Below, one piece after another: positions 1 through 14,623 of a stretch of DNA of 64,000 nucleotides (positions within the stretch are counted from its first letter, which is position 1; each line of letters starts with the position of its first letter). Origin of the DNA: Pseudomonas linyingensis (lineage in GTDB: Bacteria; Pseudomonadota; Gammaproteobacteria; Pseudomonadales; Pseudomonadaceae); assembly GCF_900109175.1 (NCBI RefSeq), contig NZ_FNZE01000002.1, positions 310,001 through 374,000 of the forward strand. Direction: 5' to 3'. The position numbers and the translations under genes were made by a program. The notes under the pieces are model-generated. The model ran no database searches. It had not been told where the DNA came from and worked only from the letters and a program-made list of their open reading frames with translations.

Positions 1-140
1 TCGCAGGGTGCGGGCGGGGTGGCGGCGGGTATTGCGCCGGGGCCGCAGGGTATGCCGGCAAGCATAGGTGAGGCGGTATTCTTAGTTCCAATATATTATT
101 CGACTCATATGATATGCGTTACGAATCGATAGGGCTGCCC
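1..140. promoter_or_regulatory. Upstream region of the LysR-type regulator, AT-rich
   Basis: Short upstream segment that turns AT-rich just before the regulator (about positions 80-113, with a CATATG palindrome). LysR-type regulators commonly share such a segment with a divergent target gene. A minus-strand ATG at 65 opens a frame that runs off the window edge for 21 codons, but it has no visible ribosome binding site, so I do not call it a gene. No convincing -35/-10 pair could be fixed by eye. Confidence 0.3.
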
Positions 141-1079
141 ATGGAACTCCGCCACCTGCGCTATTTCATCGCCGTCGCCGAGGAGCTGCACTTCGGTCGC
201 GCGGCCCTGCAGCTGGGCATCTCCCAGCCGCCGCTGAGCCAGCAGATCCAGGCGCTGGAGGACGAGCTGGGCGTGCGCCTGTTCGAGCGCACCAACCGGC
301 GCGTGGCGCTGAGCGAGGTCGGCCGGCTGTTCCTGCCCGAGGCGCGCCAGGTGCTGGCGCAGCTGGACAAGGCGGTCGCCGTGGCGCGCCGCGCACAGCG
401 CGGCGAGGTCGGCGAGCTGAAGGTCGGCTTCACCTCGTCGGCGCCGTTCACCTCGACCATTCCACGGGCGATCCAGGCCTTCCGCCTGGCCTGCCCGGCG
501 GTACATCTGGACCTCTGCGAGTTGAGCAGCCGCGGCGTGGCCGAGGCGGTCGCCGAAGGGCGGCTGCAGGTCGGCATGCTGCGCCCGCTGGAGGCCATGC
601 CCGCCGGGCTGGAGGCGCTGGAGCTGTTCGCCGAAGAGTTGGTGGCGGTGCTGCCGGCCGGCCATCCGCTGGCCGGCCGCGAGGCGGGGATAGAGCTGAG
701 CGACCTTGCCGGAGAGGCCTTCGTGTTCTTCCCGCGCAGTTTCGGCACCGGGCTCTATGACCAGCTGCTCGACCTGGCACGCGCCGCCGGGTTCACTCCG
801 CGCATCGTCCAGGAGGCCAGCGAGGCGATGACCCTGATCGGCCTGGTCGCCACCGGCCTCGGCGTCACCGTGCTGCCGGCCTCGTTCAGCCGCATGCGCA
901 TCGACGGCGTGGTCTGCCGCACCCTGCGCGATGCCGGCGCCAGCACCGCGGTGTGGCTGGTGCGCCGCCGCGACGAGGCCTCGCCGCTGGTGCAGCGCTT
1001 CGCCGCGCTGCTCGAGGGCGAGGCGCGGCAGGCGCAGGCGCTGCGGGCAATGGCGGTCGATGCGCACAGCCGGAGCTGA
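141..1079 (+). CDS. LysR-family transcriptional regulator
   Basis: 312-residue LysR-type regulator. The N-terminal winged helix-turn-helix begins MELRHLRYFIAVAEELHF and contains the family signature SQPPLSQQIQALEDELG, followed by a periplasmic-binding-protein-like effector domain from about residue 90 to the end. The opening resembles the BenM/CatM/aromatic-catabolism branch (MELRHLRYF). The specific effector and target cannot be read from the sequence. The start was set at the ATG at 141, because AGGG lies about 8 nt upstream and the domain starts there; an in-frame ATG at 114 would add nine unconserved residues. The gene is followed 67 bp later by a ParA-like ATPase on the same strand. Confidence 0.85.
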   Translation: MELRHLRYFIAVAEELHFGRAALQLGISQPPLSQQIQALEDELGVRLFERTNRRVALSEVGRLFLPEARQVLAQLDKAVAVARRAQRGEVGELKVGFTSSAPFTSTIPRAIQAFRLACPAVHLDLCELSSRGVAEAVAEGRLQVGMLRPLEAMPAGLEALELFAEELVAVLPAGHPLAGREAGIELSDLAGEAFVFFPRSFGTGLYDQLLDLARAAGFTPRIVQEASEAMTLIGLVATGLGVTVLPASFSRMRIDGVVCRTLRDAGASTAVWLVRRRDEASPLVQRFAALLEGEARQAQALRAMAVDAHSRS

Positions 1080-1146
1080 ATGGGGTTAAATGCAGGACAC
1101 AGCAAAGCATCCGCGCACAGCGGAGCGTACCAAGGGAGACAGTGGC

Positions 1147-1917
1147 ATGCGGCGTGTGGTGTTCAATCAGAAGGGCGGGGTCGGCAAGTCGAGCATCGCC
1201 TGCAACCTGGCGGCGGTGAGTGCGGCGCAGGGCTATCGCACCCTGCTGGTCGATCTCGACAGTCAGGCCAACTCCACCCATTACCTCACCGGCCTGAGCG
1301 GCGACGCGATCCCGCTGGGCATCGCCGACTTCTTCAAGCAGGTGCTGGCCGGCAGCGCCGGCAAGAAGCCGAAGGTCAGCGTGCAGCACACCCCCTTCGC
1401 CAATCTCGACTTGGTCACCGCCAGTGCCGAGCTGGCCGACCTGCAGCCCAAGCTGGAGGCCAAGCACAAGATCAATAAGCTGCGCAAACTGCTCGACGAG
1501 CTGGACGAGGATTACGACCGGATCTACCTGGACACCCCGCCGGCGCTGAATTTCTATACGGTTTCCGCGCTGATCGGGGCCGATCGGGTGTTGATTCCCT
1601 TCGACTGCGACAGCTTCTCGCGCCAGGCGCTGTACGGTCTGCTCGCCGAGATTGACGAGCTGCGCGAGGACCACAACGAGGATCTCGAGATCGAGGGCAT
1701 CGTGGTCAACCAGTTCCAGCCGCGGGCCTCGCTGCCGCAGCAGCTGCTCGACGAGCTGCTTGCCGAGCAGCTGCCGGTGTTGCCGGTGTACCTGGGCGCT
1801 TCGGTGAAGATGCGCGAGTCGCACCAGGCCTGCACGCCGCTGATCTTCCTCGATCCGCGGCACAAGCTGACCCAGCAGTTCGTCGAACTGCACGCGCATC
1901 TGGAAGGCGCCGACTGA
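1147..1917 (+). CDS. ParA/Soj-like P-loop ATPase (orphan)
   Basis: 256-residue ATPase of the ParA/MinD superfamily. It begins MRRVVFNQKGGVGKSS, a deviant Walker A with the signature lysine, followed by LLVDLDSQAN (switch I region) and IYLDTPPALNF (Walker B-like). No ParB-like partner and no parS-like repeats are adjacent, so this is an orphan copy and not the chromosomal partition pair. A protein of this type sits at this place in P. aeruginosa (PA5028 in my recollection). The start at 1147 is preceded by GGGAGAC at good spacing; the longer frame from 1090 has no site. It converges on the universal stress gene, with 28 bp between the stops. Cargo is unknown. Confidence 0.85.
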   Translation: MRRVVFNQKGGVGKSSIACNLAAVSAAQGYRTLLVDLDSQANSTHYLTGLSGDAIPLGIADFFKQVLAGSAGKKPKVSVQHTPFANLDLVTASAELADLQPKLEAKHKINKLRKLLDELDEDYDRIYLDTPPALNFYTVSALIGADRVLIPFDCDSFSRQALYGLLAEIDELREDHNEDLEIEGIVVNQFQPRASLPQQLLDELLAEQLPVLPVYLGASVKMRESHQACTPLIFLDPRHKLTQQFVELHAHLEGAD

Positions 1918-1945
1918 GCGTCCTCCTGCTCTCGGCGGGGGAGGC

Positions 1946-2734
1946 TCAGCGCACGATCAGCACGTCGCAGGGTGGCTGGTGCAGCAACTGCAGCACCAGA
2001 CTGCCGAGCAGGGCGTCGGCCAGCGCGCCGCGGCTGTGCGCGCCGAGGGCCAGCAACTGCGGCTGCTCGGCGGCGATGACCGTCTGCAGGCAGTGCTCGC
2101 GCTCCCCCGACAGCAGGGCATGGCTGAGCTGCAGCGGGCGTGTCGGCAGGCGGCGGCGTTCATCGTCGACCAGGCGGTCGAACAGCTCGCGCTGGAACTG
2201 TCGCTCGGTGGGATCGTCGAGGGCGTGGATCGCGGCCCGCTCGTCGATGTGCAGGGCATGCACGCTGGCGCCGTCGGCCAACAGCTGCCAGGCCTGCTGC
2301 AAGGCACGACTGGCGCAGGGCGAGAAGTCCAGCGCCACCAGCGCCCGCGCCCAGGGCTGGACGGGCTGCACCGCCAGCAGCAGCGGCACCGGACAGCCCT
2401 GCAGGAGCTGCTCGAGGGTGGTGCCGGCAAAGCCTTGCGCCGACTGCGCGTGATGGGCGCCGAGGACCAGCAGGTCGGCCTCCAGACCTCGCACCAGTCG
2501 GAGAATCTCCTCGACCGGATGGCCGCTGCGCACCAGCAGCTCGACCTGCTCGGTCTGGCAGGCGGTCAGTGCCGGCGCCAGGCGGGCCCGGGCCGCCTCG
2601 GCATCGCCTCCGGCGGCCAGCACGTGCACCAGACTCAGCCGCGCTCCCAATTGCCGGGCCAGCAGATCGGCGCGCTGCAGGGCCAGATCGGCCTCGGGGC
2701 TGAGGTCGTGGGCGACGAAGATGTGCTGAACCAT
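1946..2734 (-). CDS. Tandem-domain universal stress protein
   Basis: 262-residue protein built of two UspA-like domains (about 1-135 and 140-262). The first opens MVQHIFVAHDLSPEADLALQRA and ends with a weak form of the nucleotide-binding loop (GAHHAQSAQGFAGTTLEQ). The second opens ALVALDFSPCASRALQQA and ends GAHSRGALADALLGS, the G-x2-G-x9-G-S pattern of ATP-binding Usp proteins. The second domain is therefore the better ATP-binding candidate. Such tandem proteins are usually cytoplasmic and linked to stationary-phase or oxygen stress, but no regulatory site is visible here. The ATG at 2734 is chosen because the domain begins at it. Confidence 0.85.
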   Translation of the reverse strand: MVQHIFVAHDLSPEADLALQRADLLARQLGARLSLVHVLAAGGDAEAARARLAPALTACQTEQVELLVRSGHPVEEILRLVRGLEADLLVLGAHHAQSAQGFAGTTLEQLLQGCPVPLLLAVQPVQPWARALVALDFSPCASRALQQAWQLLADGASVHALHIDERAAIHALDDPTERQFQRELFDRLVDDERRRLPTRPLQLSHALLSGEREHCLQTVIAAEQPQLLALGAHSRGALADALLGSLVLQLLHQPPCDVLIVR

Positions 2735-2798
2735 GGGAGTCTCACGCGGCGGAACGAAGGCCGCAGTATGCCGCGTGCGGCGCGCGCTGTCCGCCGGT

Positions 2799-3233
2799 TC
2801 AGATGCCATGCTGACGTAGCCAGGCCAGCAGCTGTGGCAGGGGGAGGGCGCCGCTCTGCCGCGCGACTTCGACACCGCCCTTGAACAGGATCAGGCTGGG
2901 GATCGAGCGGATGCCCAGCTGGCCGGCCAGCGGCTGGTTGGCCTCGCTGTCCAGCTTGGCCAGGCGCACGCGCCCGGACAGCTCGCGCGCGGCCTGGTCG
3001 AAGGTCGGCGCGAAGGCCTTGCACGGCCCGCACCAGTCGGCCCATACATCGAGCAGCAGCGGCAGGTCGCCCTTGAGCTGGGCGGCGAAGCTGGCGCCGT
3101 CGACGGCGAACGGCTTGCCGGGCAGCACCGGGTTCTTGCAGCGCCCGCAGCGCGGCGCCTCGCCGAGACGGGCGGCGGGGATGCGGTTGAGGCCGCTGCA
3201 GTGCGGACAGGGGATGATCAGCGAGTCGGTCAT
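2799..3233 (-). CDS. trxC: Thioredoxin 2 (zinc-binding thioredoxin TrxC)
   Basis: 144-residue thioredoxin with the TrxC arrangement. An N-terminal zinc ribbon (CPHC near residue 9 and CGRC near 30) precedes a thioredoxin fold whose active site is WADWCGPCKAF. It reduces disulfides in cytoplasmic proteins; in E. coli TrxC belongs to the OxyR response, but I see no OxyR site to support that here. The ATG at 3233 has GGAG about 7 nt upstream; an alternative four codons earlier lacks a site. It lies 65 bp upstream of the Usp start on the same strand and downstream of metY, with a hairpin repeat in between. Confidence 0.93.
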   Translation of the reverse strand: MTDSLIIPCPHCSGLNRIPAARLGEAPRCGRCKNPVLPGKPFAVDGASFAAQLKGDLPLLLDVWADWCGPCKAFAPTFDQAARELSGRVRLAKLDSEANQPLAGQLGIRSIPSLILFKGGVEVARQSGALPLPQLLAWLRQHGI

Positions 3234-3306
3234 GGTGGGCTCCACGGGGTGATGTCCCTAGTGTGGGGCCGCTGGGCGGGATATCAAGGCGCCGTGTTCG
3301 TTCCCC

Positions 3307-3367
3307 GTCTGTGGGAGGTGCGCCAGGAGCTCAAGAGCTTCGCCCCGAGGTGGGGCCTCCCACAGAC
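3307..3367. repeat. REP-like palindromic element between metY and trxC
   Basis: Two perfectly complementary 12-nt arms, GTCTGTGGGAGG at 3307-3318 and CCTCCCACAGAC at 3356-3367, enclose about 37 nt. The TGTGGGAGG core is typical of extragenic palindromes scattered through Pseudomonas genomes. It lies just past the metY stop, where a REP element could stabilise or end the metY transcript. Confidence 0.7.
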
Positions 3368-3413
3368 AGGTCACCCGCTGCGCGCAGTGGCGCAACGATC
3401 AGGCGAGGCGCAA

Positions 3414-4691
3414 TCAGCTCCTGGCCGCCTCCAGCGCCTGGCCGAGGTCCTCGAGGATGTCATCGATGTGCTCGATGCCGATCGACAGGCGCACCAGGTC
3501 GCGGGACACGCCGGCGCGGGCCAGTTCCTCGTCGTTGAGCTGGCGGTGGGTGGTGGAGGCCGGGTGGCAGGCCAGCGACTTGGCGTCGCCGATGTTGACC
3601 AGGCGCACCACCAGCTTGAGCGCGTCGATGAAGCGCGCCGCCGCCTCGATGCCACCGACGATGCCGAACGACATGATCGAGGCCGGCTGGCCGCCCATGT
3701 AGCGCTGTGCCAGTTCGTGCTCGGGGTGGTCGACCAGGCCGGCGTACTTCACCCAGCTGACCTGCGGGTGCTCCTGCAGGAACTCGGCGACCTGGCGGGC
3801 GTTCTCGCAATGGCGCTCCATGCGCAGGGCCAGGGTCTCCAGGCCCTGGAGGATCAGGAAGGCATTGAACGGCGACAGCGCGGCGCCCATGTTGCGCAGC
3901 GGCACCACGCGGCAGCGGCCGATGAACGCCGCCGGGCCGAAGGCCTCGGTGTAGGTGACGCCGTGGTAGGACGGGTCGGGGGTGTTGAGCAGCGGGAAGC
4001 GCTCCTTGTTGTCCGCCCAGGGGAACTGGCCGGAGTCGACGACGATGCCTCCGATGCTGGTGCCGTGGCCACCGATGTACTTGGTCAGCGAGTGCACCAC
4101 GATGTCGGCGCCGTGCTCGAACGGCCGGCAGAGGATCGGCGTGGCCACGGTGTTGTCGACGATCAGCGGCACGCCGTGGCGGTGCGCGGCGTCGGCCAGC
4201 GCCTTGAGGTCGACGATGTTGCCCGCCGGGTTGCCGATCGATTCGCAGAACACTGCGCGGGTGTTGGCGTCGATCAGCGCCTCCAGGGCTGCGATGTCGT
4301 CGTGCGCGGCGAAGCGCACCTCGATGCCCTGGCGCGGCAGGGTATGGGCGAACAGGTTGTAGGTGCCGCCGTACAGCTTGGCCACCGAGACGATGTTGTC
4401 GCCGACCCCGGCGATGGTCTGGATCGCGTAGGTGATCGCCGCCATGCCCGAGGCCACCGCCAGCGCCGCCACGCCGCCTTCCAGCGCCGCCACGCGCTTC
4501 TCCAGCACGTCGGTGGTGGGGTTCATGATTCGCGTGTAGATGTTGCCGGCCACCTTGAGGTCGAACAGGTCGGCGCCGTGCTGGGTGTCGTCGAAGGCGT
4601 AGGAGGTGGTCTGGTAGATCGGCACCGCCACCGCCTTTGTGGTCGGGTCGGGGCTGTAACCGGCGTGGATGGCCAGGGTTTCCGCTTTCAT
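3414..4691 (-). CDS. metY: O-acetylhomoserine sulfhydrylase (homocysteine synthase, MetY)
   Basis: 425-residue PLP enzyme of the Cys/Met metabolism family. It makes homocysteine from O-acetyl- or O-succinyl-homoserine and sulfide. The sequence opens [20 protein letters not shown], has the [21 protein letters not shown] segment, and its PLP lysine is K204 in [14 protein letters not shown]. Length and motifs are full. The ATG at 4691 starts the conserved N-terminus; a longer frame adds 27 residues without similarity. Upstream 4692-4796 separates it from a same-strand transporter, so it may have its own promoter. Confidence 0.93.
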   Translation of the reverse strand: MKAETLAIHAGYSPDPTTKAVAVPIYQTTSYAFDDTQHGADLFDLKVAGNIYTRIMNPTTDVLEKRVAALEGGVAALAVASGMAAITYAIQTIAGVGDNIVSVAKLYGGTYNLFAHTLPRQGIEVRFAAHDDIAALEALIDANTRAVFCESIGNPAGNIVDLKALADAAHRHGVPLIVDNTVATPILCRPFEHGADIVVHSLTKYIGGHGTSIGGIVVDSGQFPWADNKERFPLLNTPDPSYHGVTYTEAFGPAAFIGRCRVVPLRNMGAALSPFNAFLILQGLETLALRMERHCENARQVAEFLQEHPQVSWVKYAGLVDHPEHELAQRYMGGQPASIMSFGIVGGIEAAARFIDALKLVVRLVNIGDAKSLACHPASTTHRQLNDEELARAGVSRDLVRLSIGIEHIDDILEDLGQALEAARS

Positions 4692-4796
4692 GCGCGCGCA
4701 TTCCTTCGTGGGCAGGGAAAGCGCGCAGCATGCCGAGCCCGCTGCAGATCGGTCAATGCCACCATGCTCCATGGGGACATGGACCGCGCCGGGGTG

Positions 4797-6587
4797 TCAC
4801 AGCGGGGTCAGCGGCCAGAACAGCGGGATCACCACCGAGGCGACCAGCCACAGCAGGATGTTCAGCGGAATGCCGACCTTCATGAAGTCGCTGAAGCGGT
4901 AGCCGCCGGCGTTGTAGACGAAGGTGTTGGTCTGGTAGCCGATCGGCGTCGCGAAGCTGGCGCTGGCGGCGAACATCACCGCGACCACGAAGGCGCGCGG
5001 ATCGACGCCCAGCTGCTGGGCCATGCCGATGGCGATCGGGGTGACCAGCACCGCCACCGCATTGTTGGACAGCACCTCGGTGAGCACCGAGGTGAACAGG
5101 TAGATGAACGACAGCAGCAGCAGCGGCCCGGCCCAGGGCAGCAGGGTCATCACGTTCTCGACGATCAGCCGCACCAGGCCGACCTTGTCCATCGCCACGC
5201 TGATCGCCAGCATGCCGAAGATCAGGCTGAGGATCTTCCAGTCCACCGCCTTGTAGGCGTCCTCCACGTCCAGGCAGCGGGTGGCCAGCACGGTCACCGC
5301 GCCGATGATCGCCAGACCCTCGATCGGCATCACGCCGAGGGCGGCCAGCAGCATCACCGCGGCGGTGGCGAGCAGGGCGATGGGCGCCTTGTCGCGTCGG
5401 TAGGCGCGTTCCTGCACGGCGTTGAGGCTGATCAGCTCGCCGTTGTCGGCGAAGCGCTTGATCTGCGCCGGGGTGCCCTCCACCAGCATCACGTCGCCGA
5501 ACTGCAGCTGGAAGTCGTCGAGGTTGCCGCTGACGTTGGCGTCCTGGCGGTGCACGGCCAGCACGTTGATGCCGTAGCGCGCGCTGAGATCGAGGTCGCG
5601 CATCGGCCGGTGGCTGTAGCGCGAATTGCGGCCGACGATGGCCTCGGCGAGGATCAGGTCCTGGCTGCTGACCGTCTCGAAGGCCTCGCCACGATTGAAG
5701 GTCAGATGGCCGCTTTCGCGCAGGTCGACCACTGCCCGGACCTGGCCGTGCAGCACCAGCAGGTCGCCGGCCTGGAGGACGAAATCGTGCCGCGGGCGAT
5801 TGAACTGCTCGGCGTTGCGATTCACCTGCAACACCTGCAGGCCGCTGCCGCCGTTGAGGTTGGCCTCGGCGAGGCTCTTGCCGATCACCGGCGAGTTCTG
5901 CGGCACCCGCAGTTCGCTCATGAAGGCGCGGTCGAGGTCGGGGCGCAGCTGTCGGGACAGGGTCTCGCGCTCGGGCAGCAGGCGCTTGCCGAGCGTCAGC
6001 AGGTAGAGCATGCCGGCCGCGGCGAGGATCAGTCCGGCGCCGGTGATCTCGAACATGCCGAACGGCTCGAGGCCAGCCTTGCGCGCCACGCCGTCGACCA
6101 GAATGTTGGTCGAGGTGCCGATCATGCTCAGGGTGCCGCCGAGGATGGTGGCGTAGGACAGCGGAATCAGCAGCTTGGAGGGCAGGGTGCCGGCGCGCTT
6201 GGCCAGGGCGATGGCCACCGGGGTGAGGATGGCCACCACCGGCGTGTTGTTTAGGAAGGCGGAGATCACCAGGGCGGTGACCGTCAGGCCGGCCAGCACC
6301 CGCGTCGGGCTGGTGCCGACCAGGTCGCCCAGCCAGTTGCCCAGCGCGTCGATGCAACCGGTGCGCTCCAAGGCGGCGGACAGCACGAACATGCAGGCGA
6401 TGGTCACCGGCGCCGAGTTGGACAGCACGCCGAGCACTTCGGCGGGCACCAGCAGGCCGGTGACCAGCAGGGCGGCCACGGCGATGGCGGCGACGATGTC
6501 CGGGCTCCACTTCTCGCGGACGAAGGAAACCAGCACCCAGAGCAGCAGGGCGGCGACGAACCAGAGCGAAAGCGAGTCCGGAAGCAT
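4797..6587 (-). CDS. SLC13-family (DASS/ArsB-like) transporter with central RCK-C domains
   Basis: 596-residue inner-membrane carrier. Hydrophobic helices fill residues about 5-190 and 390-596. Between them lie two soluble TrkA-C/RCK-C modules: one opens near SELRVPQNSPVIGKSLAEANL and one near SRYSHRPMRDLDLSARYGINVL. The membrane half contains SAFLNNTPVVAILTP and, in the second half, LTEVLSNNAVAVLVTPIAIG, the inverted-repeat SNT/NNT motifs of Na+-coupled dicarboxylate, sulfate or related transporters. The substrate cannot be assigned. A second ATG, at 6587, is chosen because AAGG sits 6 nt before it; the ATG at 6593 has no site. Confidence 0.82.
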   Translation of the reverse strand: MLPDSLSLWFVAALLLWVLVSFVREKWSPDIVAAIAVAALLVTGLLVPAEVLGVLSNSAPVTIACMFVLSAALERTGCIDALGNWLGDLVGTSPTRVLAGLTVTALVISAFLNNTPVVAILTPVAIALAKRAGTLPSKLLIPLSYATILGGTLSMIGTSTNILVDGVARKAGLEPFGMFEITGAGLILAAAGMLYLLTLGKRLLPERETLSRQLRPDLDRAFMSELRVPQNSPVIGKSLAEANLNGGSGLQVLQVNRNAEQFNRPRHDFVLQAGDLLVLHGQVRAVVDLRESGHLTFNRGEAFETVSSQDLILAEAIVGRNSRYSHRPMRDLDLSARYGINVLAVHRQDANVSGNLDDFQLQFGDVMLVEGTPAQIKRFADNGELISLNAVQERAYRRDKAPIALLATAAVMLLAALGVMPIEGLAIIGAVTVLATRCLDVEDAYKAVDWKILSLIFGMLAISVAMDKVGLVRLIVENVMTLLPWAGPLLLLSFIYLFTSVLTEVLSNNAVAVLVTPIAIGMAQQLGVDPRAFVVAVMFAASASFATPIGYQTNTFVYNAGGYRFSDFMKVGIPLNILLWLVASVVIPLFWPLTPL

Positions 6588-6759
6588 GGACATCCTTGGG
6601 CGAATCTCGTGTGAGGTATCGACACGGCGCGCAGGGCGCAGCGGCGCTGGCGCAACGATAAAAGCCTTCGCTTAGACAGTCCAAGAATGTTTGATAAGGT
6701 TTATATGCTATTGAGGAGTAAAAAAATGGGCGCCCGTTGGCACGGCCCCATGGGCCCGT

Positions 6760-8289
<1,530 letters not shown>

Positions 8290-8300
8290 TCAGCGGCCGG

Positions 8301-11630
<3,330 letters not shown>

Positions 11631-11747
11631 GGCGAACACGGTTTTGTTGAGGAACCGGCAAGCCTACTGGTGCTGTCCCGTCGCGACAAGGCTATCGGTC
11701 TGGAAATGGCGCTGGCGGCGGGCGCCGCGAACGCCGCCACGGCCGAC

Positions 11748-13490
11748 TCAGGGCATCAGCAGCGGCCCCGCGCCGCCGGCCGGGAGCTTGAGACCGACCT
11801 TGCGGACGCGATTGCCCTCCATCTGCGCCACCGTCCAGGTGCGCCCGGCCCACTCGACCTGGTCGCCGACCACCGGCTCGCCGCCGATCAGCTGGGCGAC
11901 GAACGGGCCAAGCGCCTGGTGCGGGTCGAGGCCGCCCAGCGGCAGACCGTAGAGCGCCGCCACCGGCCCCAGTTCGGCGTCGCCCTCGAGCACGAAGTCG
12001 CCGAAGAAGCGCAGGTCCTGGCCGCTCTTCGGGGCCTGGCTGAACAGCTTGCCCAGTGCCGGCAGGTCCTTCTCGTGGCCGATCACGCAGAGGATGTCGC
12101 CGGCCTCCAGGTGGGTGCTGCCGCTGGGGTGGAGCAGTTCGCGGCCGCGGAACAGCGCGGCGATGCGCGTGCCCTCGGGCATCTTCAGTACGCGCAGCGG
12201 CGCGCCGACGCACCAGCGGTCGGCGCGCAGCTTGTAGACGAACATCTCCCACTGGCTGGTCGGGTGGATCTCCAGGCCGGCACGGGAGATCGGCGCCGGC
12301 TGCGGCGGCACCTCGACCCGTGTCTTGTGCGCCGCCCAGCCGAGGGTGCTGCCCTGCAGCACCAGCGACACCAGCACGATGAAGAACGCCACGTTGAAGA
12401 ACAGCTGGGCGTTGGGCAGGCCGGCGACCAGCGGAAACACCGCGAGGATTACCGGCACCGCGCCACGCAGGCCGATCCAGGAGATGAACAGGCGCTCGCG
12501 GAAGTGGAAGGCGCGAAACGGCAGCAGGCCGATGAACACCGACAGCGGCCGGGCGAACAGGATCATCCACAGCGACAGCAGCAGCGCCGGCACGGCGATC
12601 GGCAGCAGCTCGCTGGGCGTGAGCAGCAGGCCGAGGACCAGGAACATGCCGATCTGGCTGAGCCAGGCCAGGCCGTCGAACATGTGCAGGATGCCGTGAC
12701 GGTTGCGGATCGGCCGGTTGCCGAGCATCAGGCCGCAGACGTACACGGCGAGGATGCCGCTGCCGCCGATCTCGCCGGCGAAGGCGTAGATCATGATGCC
12801 GCCGCTGACCGCCAGCAGCGGGTAGAGGCCGTCGGCCACCGCCAGGCGGTTGACCAGCTGCAGCAGCAGCCAGCCGCCGGCCAGGCCGAGGACGATGCCG
12901 ATGCCGAACTGCAGCAACAGCGACAGCAGCACGCTCCAGCCGAAGCTGGTCTGCCCGGAGGCGAGCATGCCGATCAGGGTCACGGTGAGGAACATCGCCA
13001 TCGGATCGTTGCTGCCCGACTCGATTTCCAGGGTCGAGCCGACCCGCTCGTTGAGGCCCTTGCCGTTGAGCAGGTTGAACACCACGGCGGCGTCGGTGGA
13101 GGCGACGATGGCGCCGATCAGCAGGCCTTCCAGCAGCTTGAGGTCGAACAGCCAGGCGGCGGCCAGGCCGGTCAGCCCGGCGGTGATCACCACGCCGACG
13201 GTGGCCAGCGACATCGCCGGCCACAGGGCGACGCGGAAGGTGGCCACCCGGGTGCGCATGCCGCCGTCGAGGAGGATCACCGCCAGCGCCAGGTTGCTGA
13301 CCAGGTAGGCCAGCGAGTAGTCGTTGAAGACGATGCCGCCGATGCCGTCGACGCCGGCGGCCATGCCCACGGCGAGAAAGATCACCAGTACCGGGATGCC
13401 GATGCGCGCCGAGAACGAGCTGACCAGGATGCTGACGCCGACCAGCAATGCGCCGACGAAGAACAGGCTGTTGACGGCGGCGGTATCCAC
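11748..13490 (-). CDS. cvrA: K+/H+ (or Na+/H+) antiporter of the CvrA/NhaP2 type
   Basis: 580-residue CPA1 antiporter. It has twelve or so hydrophobic segments over residues 5-395, with [20 protein letters not shown] and [17 protein letters not shown] (the transport-site ND pair) and [19 protein letters not shown]. These are followed by a cytosolic RCK/TrkA-C domain (about 400-485) and a CorC/HlyC-like C-terminal domain (about 490-580, [17 protein letters not shown]). This architecture matches CvrA/NhaP2, which expels K+ or Na+ in exchange for protons. The start is GTG at 13490, with GGAG 6 nt upstream. The exact cation is inferred. Confidence 0.88.
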   Translation of the reverse strand: MDTAAVNSLFFVGALLVGVSILVSSFSARIGIPVLVIFLAVGMAAGVDGIGGIVFNDYSLAYLVSNLALAVILLDGGMRTRVATFRVALWPAMSLATVGVVITAGLTGLAAAWLFDLKLLEGLLIGAIVASTDAAVVFNLLNGKGLNERVGSTLEIESGSNDPMAMFLTVTLIGMLASGQTSFGWSVLLSLLLQFGIGIVLGLAGGWLLLQLVNRLAVADGLYPLLAVSGGIMIYAFAGEIGGSGILAVYVCGLMLGNRPIRNRHGILHMFDGLAWLSQIGMFLVLGLLLTPSELLPIAVPALLLSLWMILFARPLSVFIGLLPFRAFHFRERLFISWIGLRGAVPVILAVFPLVAGLPNAQLFFNVAFFIVLVSLVLQGSTLGWAAHKTRVEVPPQPAPISRAGLEIHPTSQWEMFVYKLRADRWCVGAPLRVLKMPEGTRIAALFRGRELLHPSGSTHLEAGDILCVIGHEKDLPALGKLFSQAPKSGQDLRFFGDFVLEGDAELGPVAALYGLPLGGLDPHQALGPFVAQLIGGEPVVGDQVEWAGRTWTVAQMEGNRVRKVGLKLPAGGAGPLLMP

Positions 13491-13774
13491 GGCGGGCTCC
13501 GGAGGCGGCTTGACGGATGGCTGAAATCATGCACTTGGCGTGCCAATCGATTCTAACCTGTTGATTTGTCGGATGGATGAAAAATATCCAGGTTTTTTTC
13601 GCCGCATGTTACGGCGCCTGATCGGGCCGCCTGCCGGTTTCCGGGCGCGGCGCCTGTGCCTGGCGGGACTGCCGGCAGGCGGGGTGCTGCTGGTAGACTG
13701 GCGGTCATGCGCCTCGATCCACCCCTTTGCGCCAGCCGCCGCCTGCGGCCGGCCTGTCAGCTCCGGACCCACCG

Positions 13775-14611
13775 ATGAACTACCGTCACGCCTTTCATGC
13801 CGGCAACCATGCCGACGTGCTCAAGCATGCCGTCCTCTGCCGCCTGCTCACCCTGATGGCACGCAAGGACAAGCCCTTCGCCTACCTCGACAGCCATGCC
13901 GGCGTCGGCCTCTACGACCTGGCCGGCGAGCAGGCCGGCAAGACCGGCGAGTGGCTGCAGGGCATCGCCCGCCTGTGGGTGCGCAACGACCTGCCGGCGC
14001 TGCTGGCCGACTATCGCGCGCTGGTCGGCGAACTCAATCCCGATGGCGCGCTGCGCTACTACCCCGGCTCGCCGGAGATCGCCCGGCGCCTGACCCGCGC
14101 GCAGGACCGCGTGCTGCTCAACGAGAAGCATCCGGACGACGGCCAGCTGCTCAAGGCCAACATGGCCGGCGATCGCCGGGTCACCGTGCATCTGGGCGAG
14201 GGCTGGCATCTGGCCAAGGCCCTGCTGCCGGTGGCGGAGAAGCGTGCGCTGCTGCTGATCGATCCGCCGTTCGAGCAGGCCGACGAACTGGCGCGCTGCG
14301 TGGAGTCGCTGAGCACCGCGATGGCGCGCATGCGTCAGGCGGTGGTGGCGATCTGGTACCCGATCAAGGACACCCGCCAGCTCAAGCGCTTCTACCAGGA
14401 TCTGGCCAAGAGCGGCGCGCCCAAGCTGCTGCGGGTCGAGCTGTGGGTCCATCCGACCGACAACCCGGCCGGCCTCAACGGTTCCGGGCTGGTCATCGCC
14501 AATCCGCCATGGCCGCTGGAGGACGAGCTGCGCGAACTACTGCCGTGGCTGGCGGCGCAGCTCGAACAGAGCCGGGGCGGCTGGCGGCTGGACTGGCTGA
14601 TCGAGGAATAG
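13775..14611 (+). CDS. rlmJ: 23S rRNA (adenine-2030-N6)-methyltransferase RlmJ
   Basis: 278-residue YhiR/RlmJ family enzyme that methylates N6 of A2030 in 23S rRNA using SAM. It opens MNYRHAFHAGNHADVLKHAVL, a family hallmark, and has the D-P-P-F catalytic motif in LLLIDPPFEQADEL (N/DPPY/F class of N6-adenine methyltransferases), plus FAYLDSHAGVGLYDL in the SAM region. The ATG at 13775 starts the conserved N-terminus. It is convergent with msrA, 12 bp between stops. The 284-bp upstream segment contains a T7 run (13592-13598) and GC-rich palindromes but no gene. Confidence 0.9.
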   Translation: MNYRHAFHAGNHADVLKHAVLCRLLTLMARKDKPFAYLDSHAGVGLYDLAGEQAGKTGEWLQGIARLWVRNDLPALLADYRALVGELNPDGALRYYPGSPEIARRLTRAQDRVLLNEKHPDDGQLLKANMAGDRRVTVHLGEGWHLAKALLPVAEKRALLLIDPPFEQADELARCVESLSTAMARMRQAVVAIWYPIKDTRQLKRFYQDLAKSGAPKLLRVELWVHPTDNPAGLNGSGLVIANPPWPLEDELRELLPWLAAQLEQSRGGWRLDWLIEE

Positions 14612-14623
14612 GCGGCCGGTTGA

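Noticed and set aside
1-65. Possible divergent gene start on the minus strand before the LysR gene
   Set aside because: Only 21 codons visible, no ribosome binding site and no recognisable N-terminus.
1916-1950. Imperfect hairpin between the convergent ParA-like and Usp genes as a terminator
   Set aside because: Arms mismatch at two positions and there is no T-run.
3201-6254. A 1017-codon open frame on the plus strand, antisense to metY and the SLC13 carrier
   Set aside because: Composition is the Gln/His/Arg/Val/Asp-rich pattern of a shadow frame in GC-rich DNA; both genes on the other strand have complete conserved motifs.
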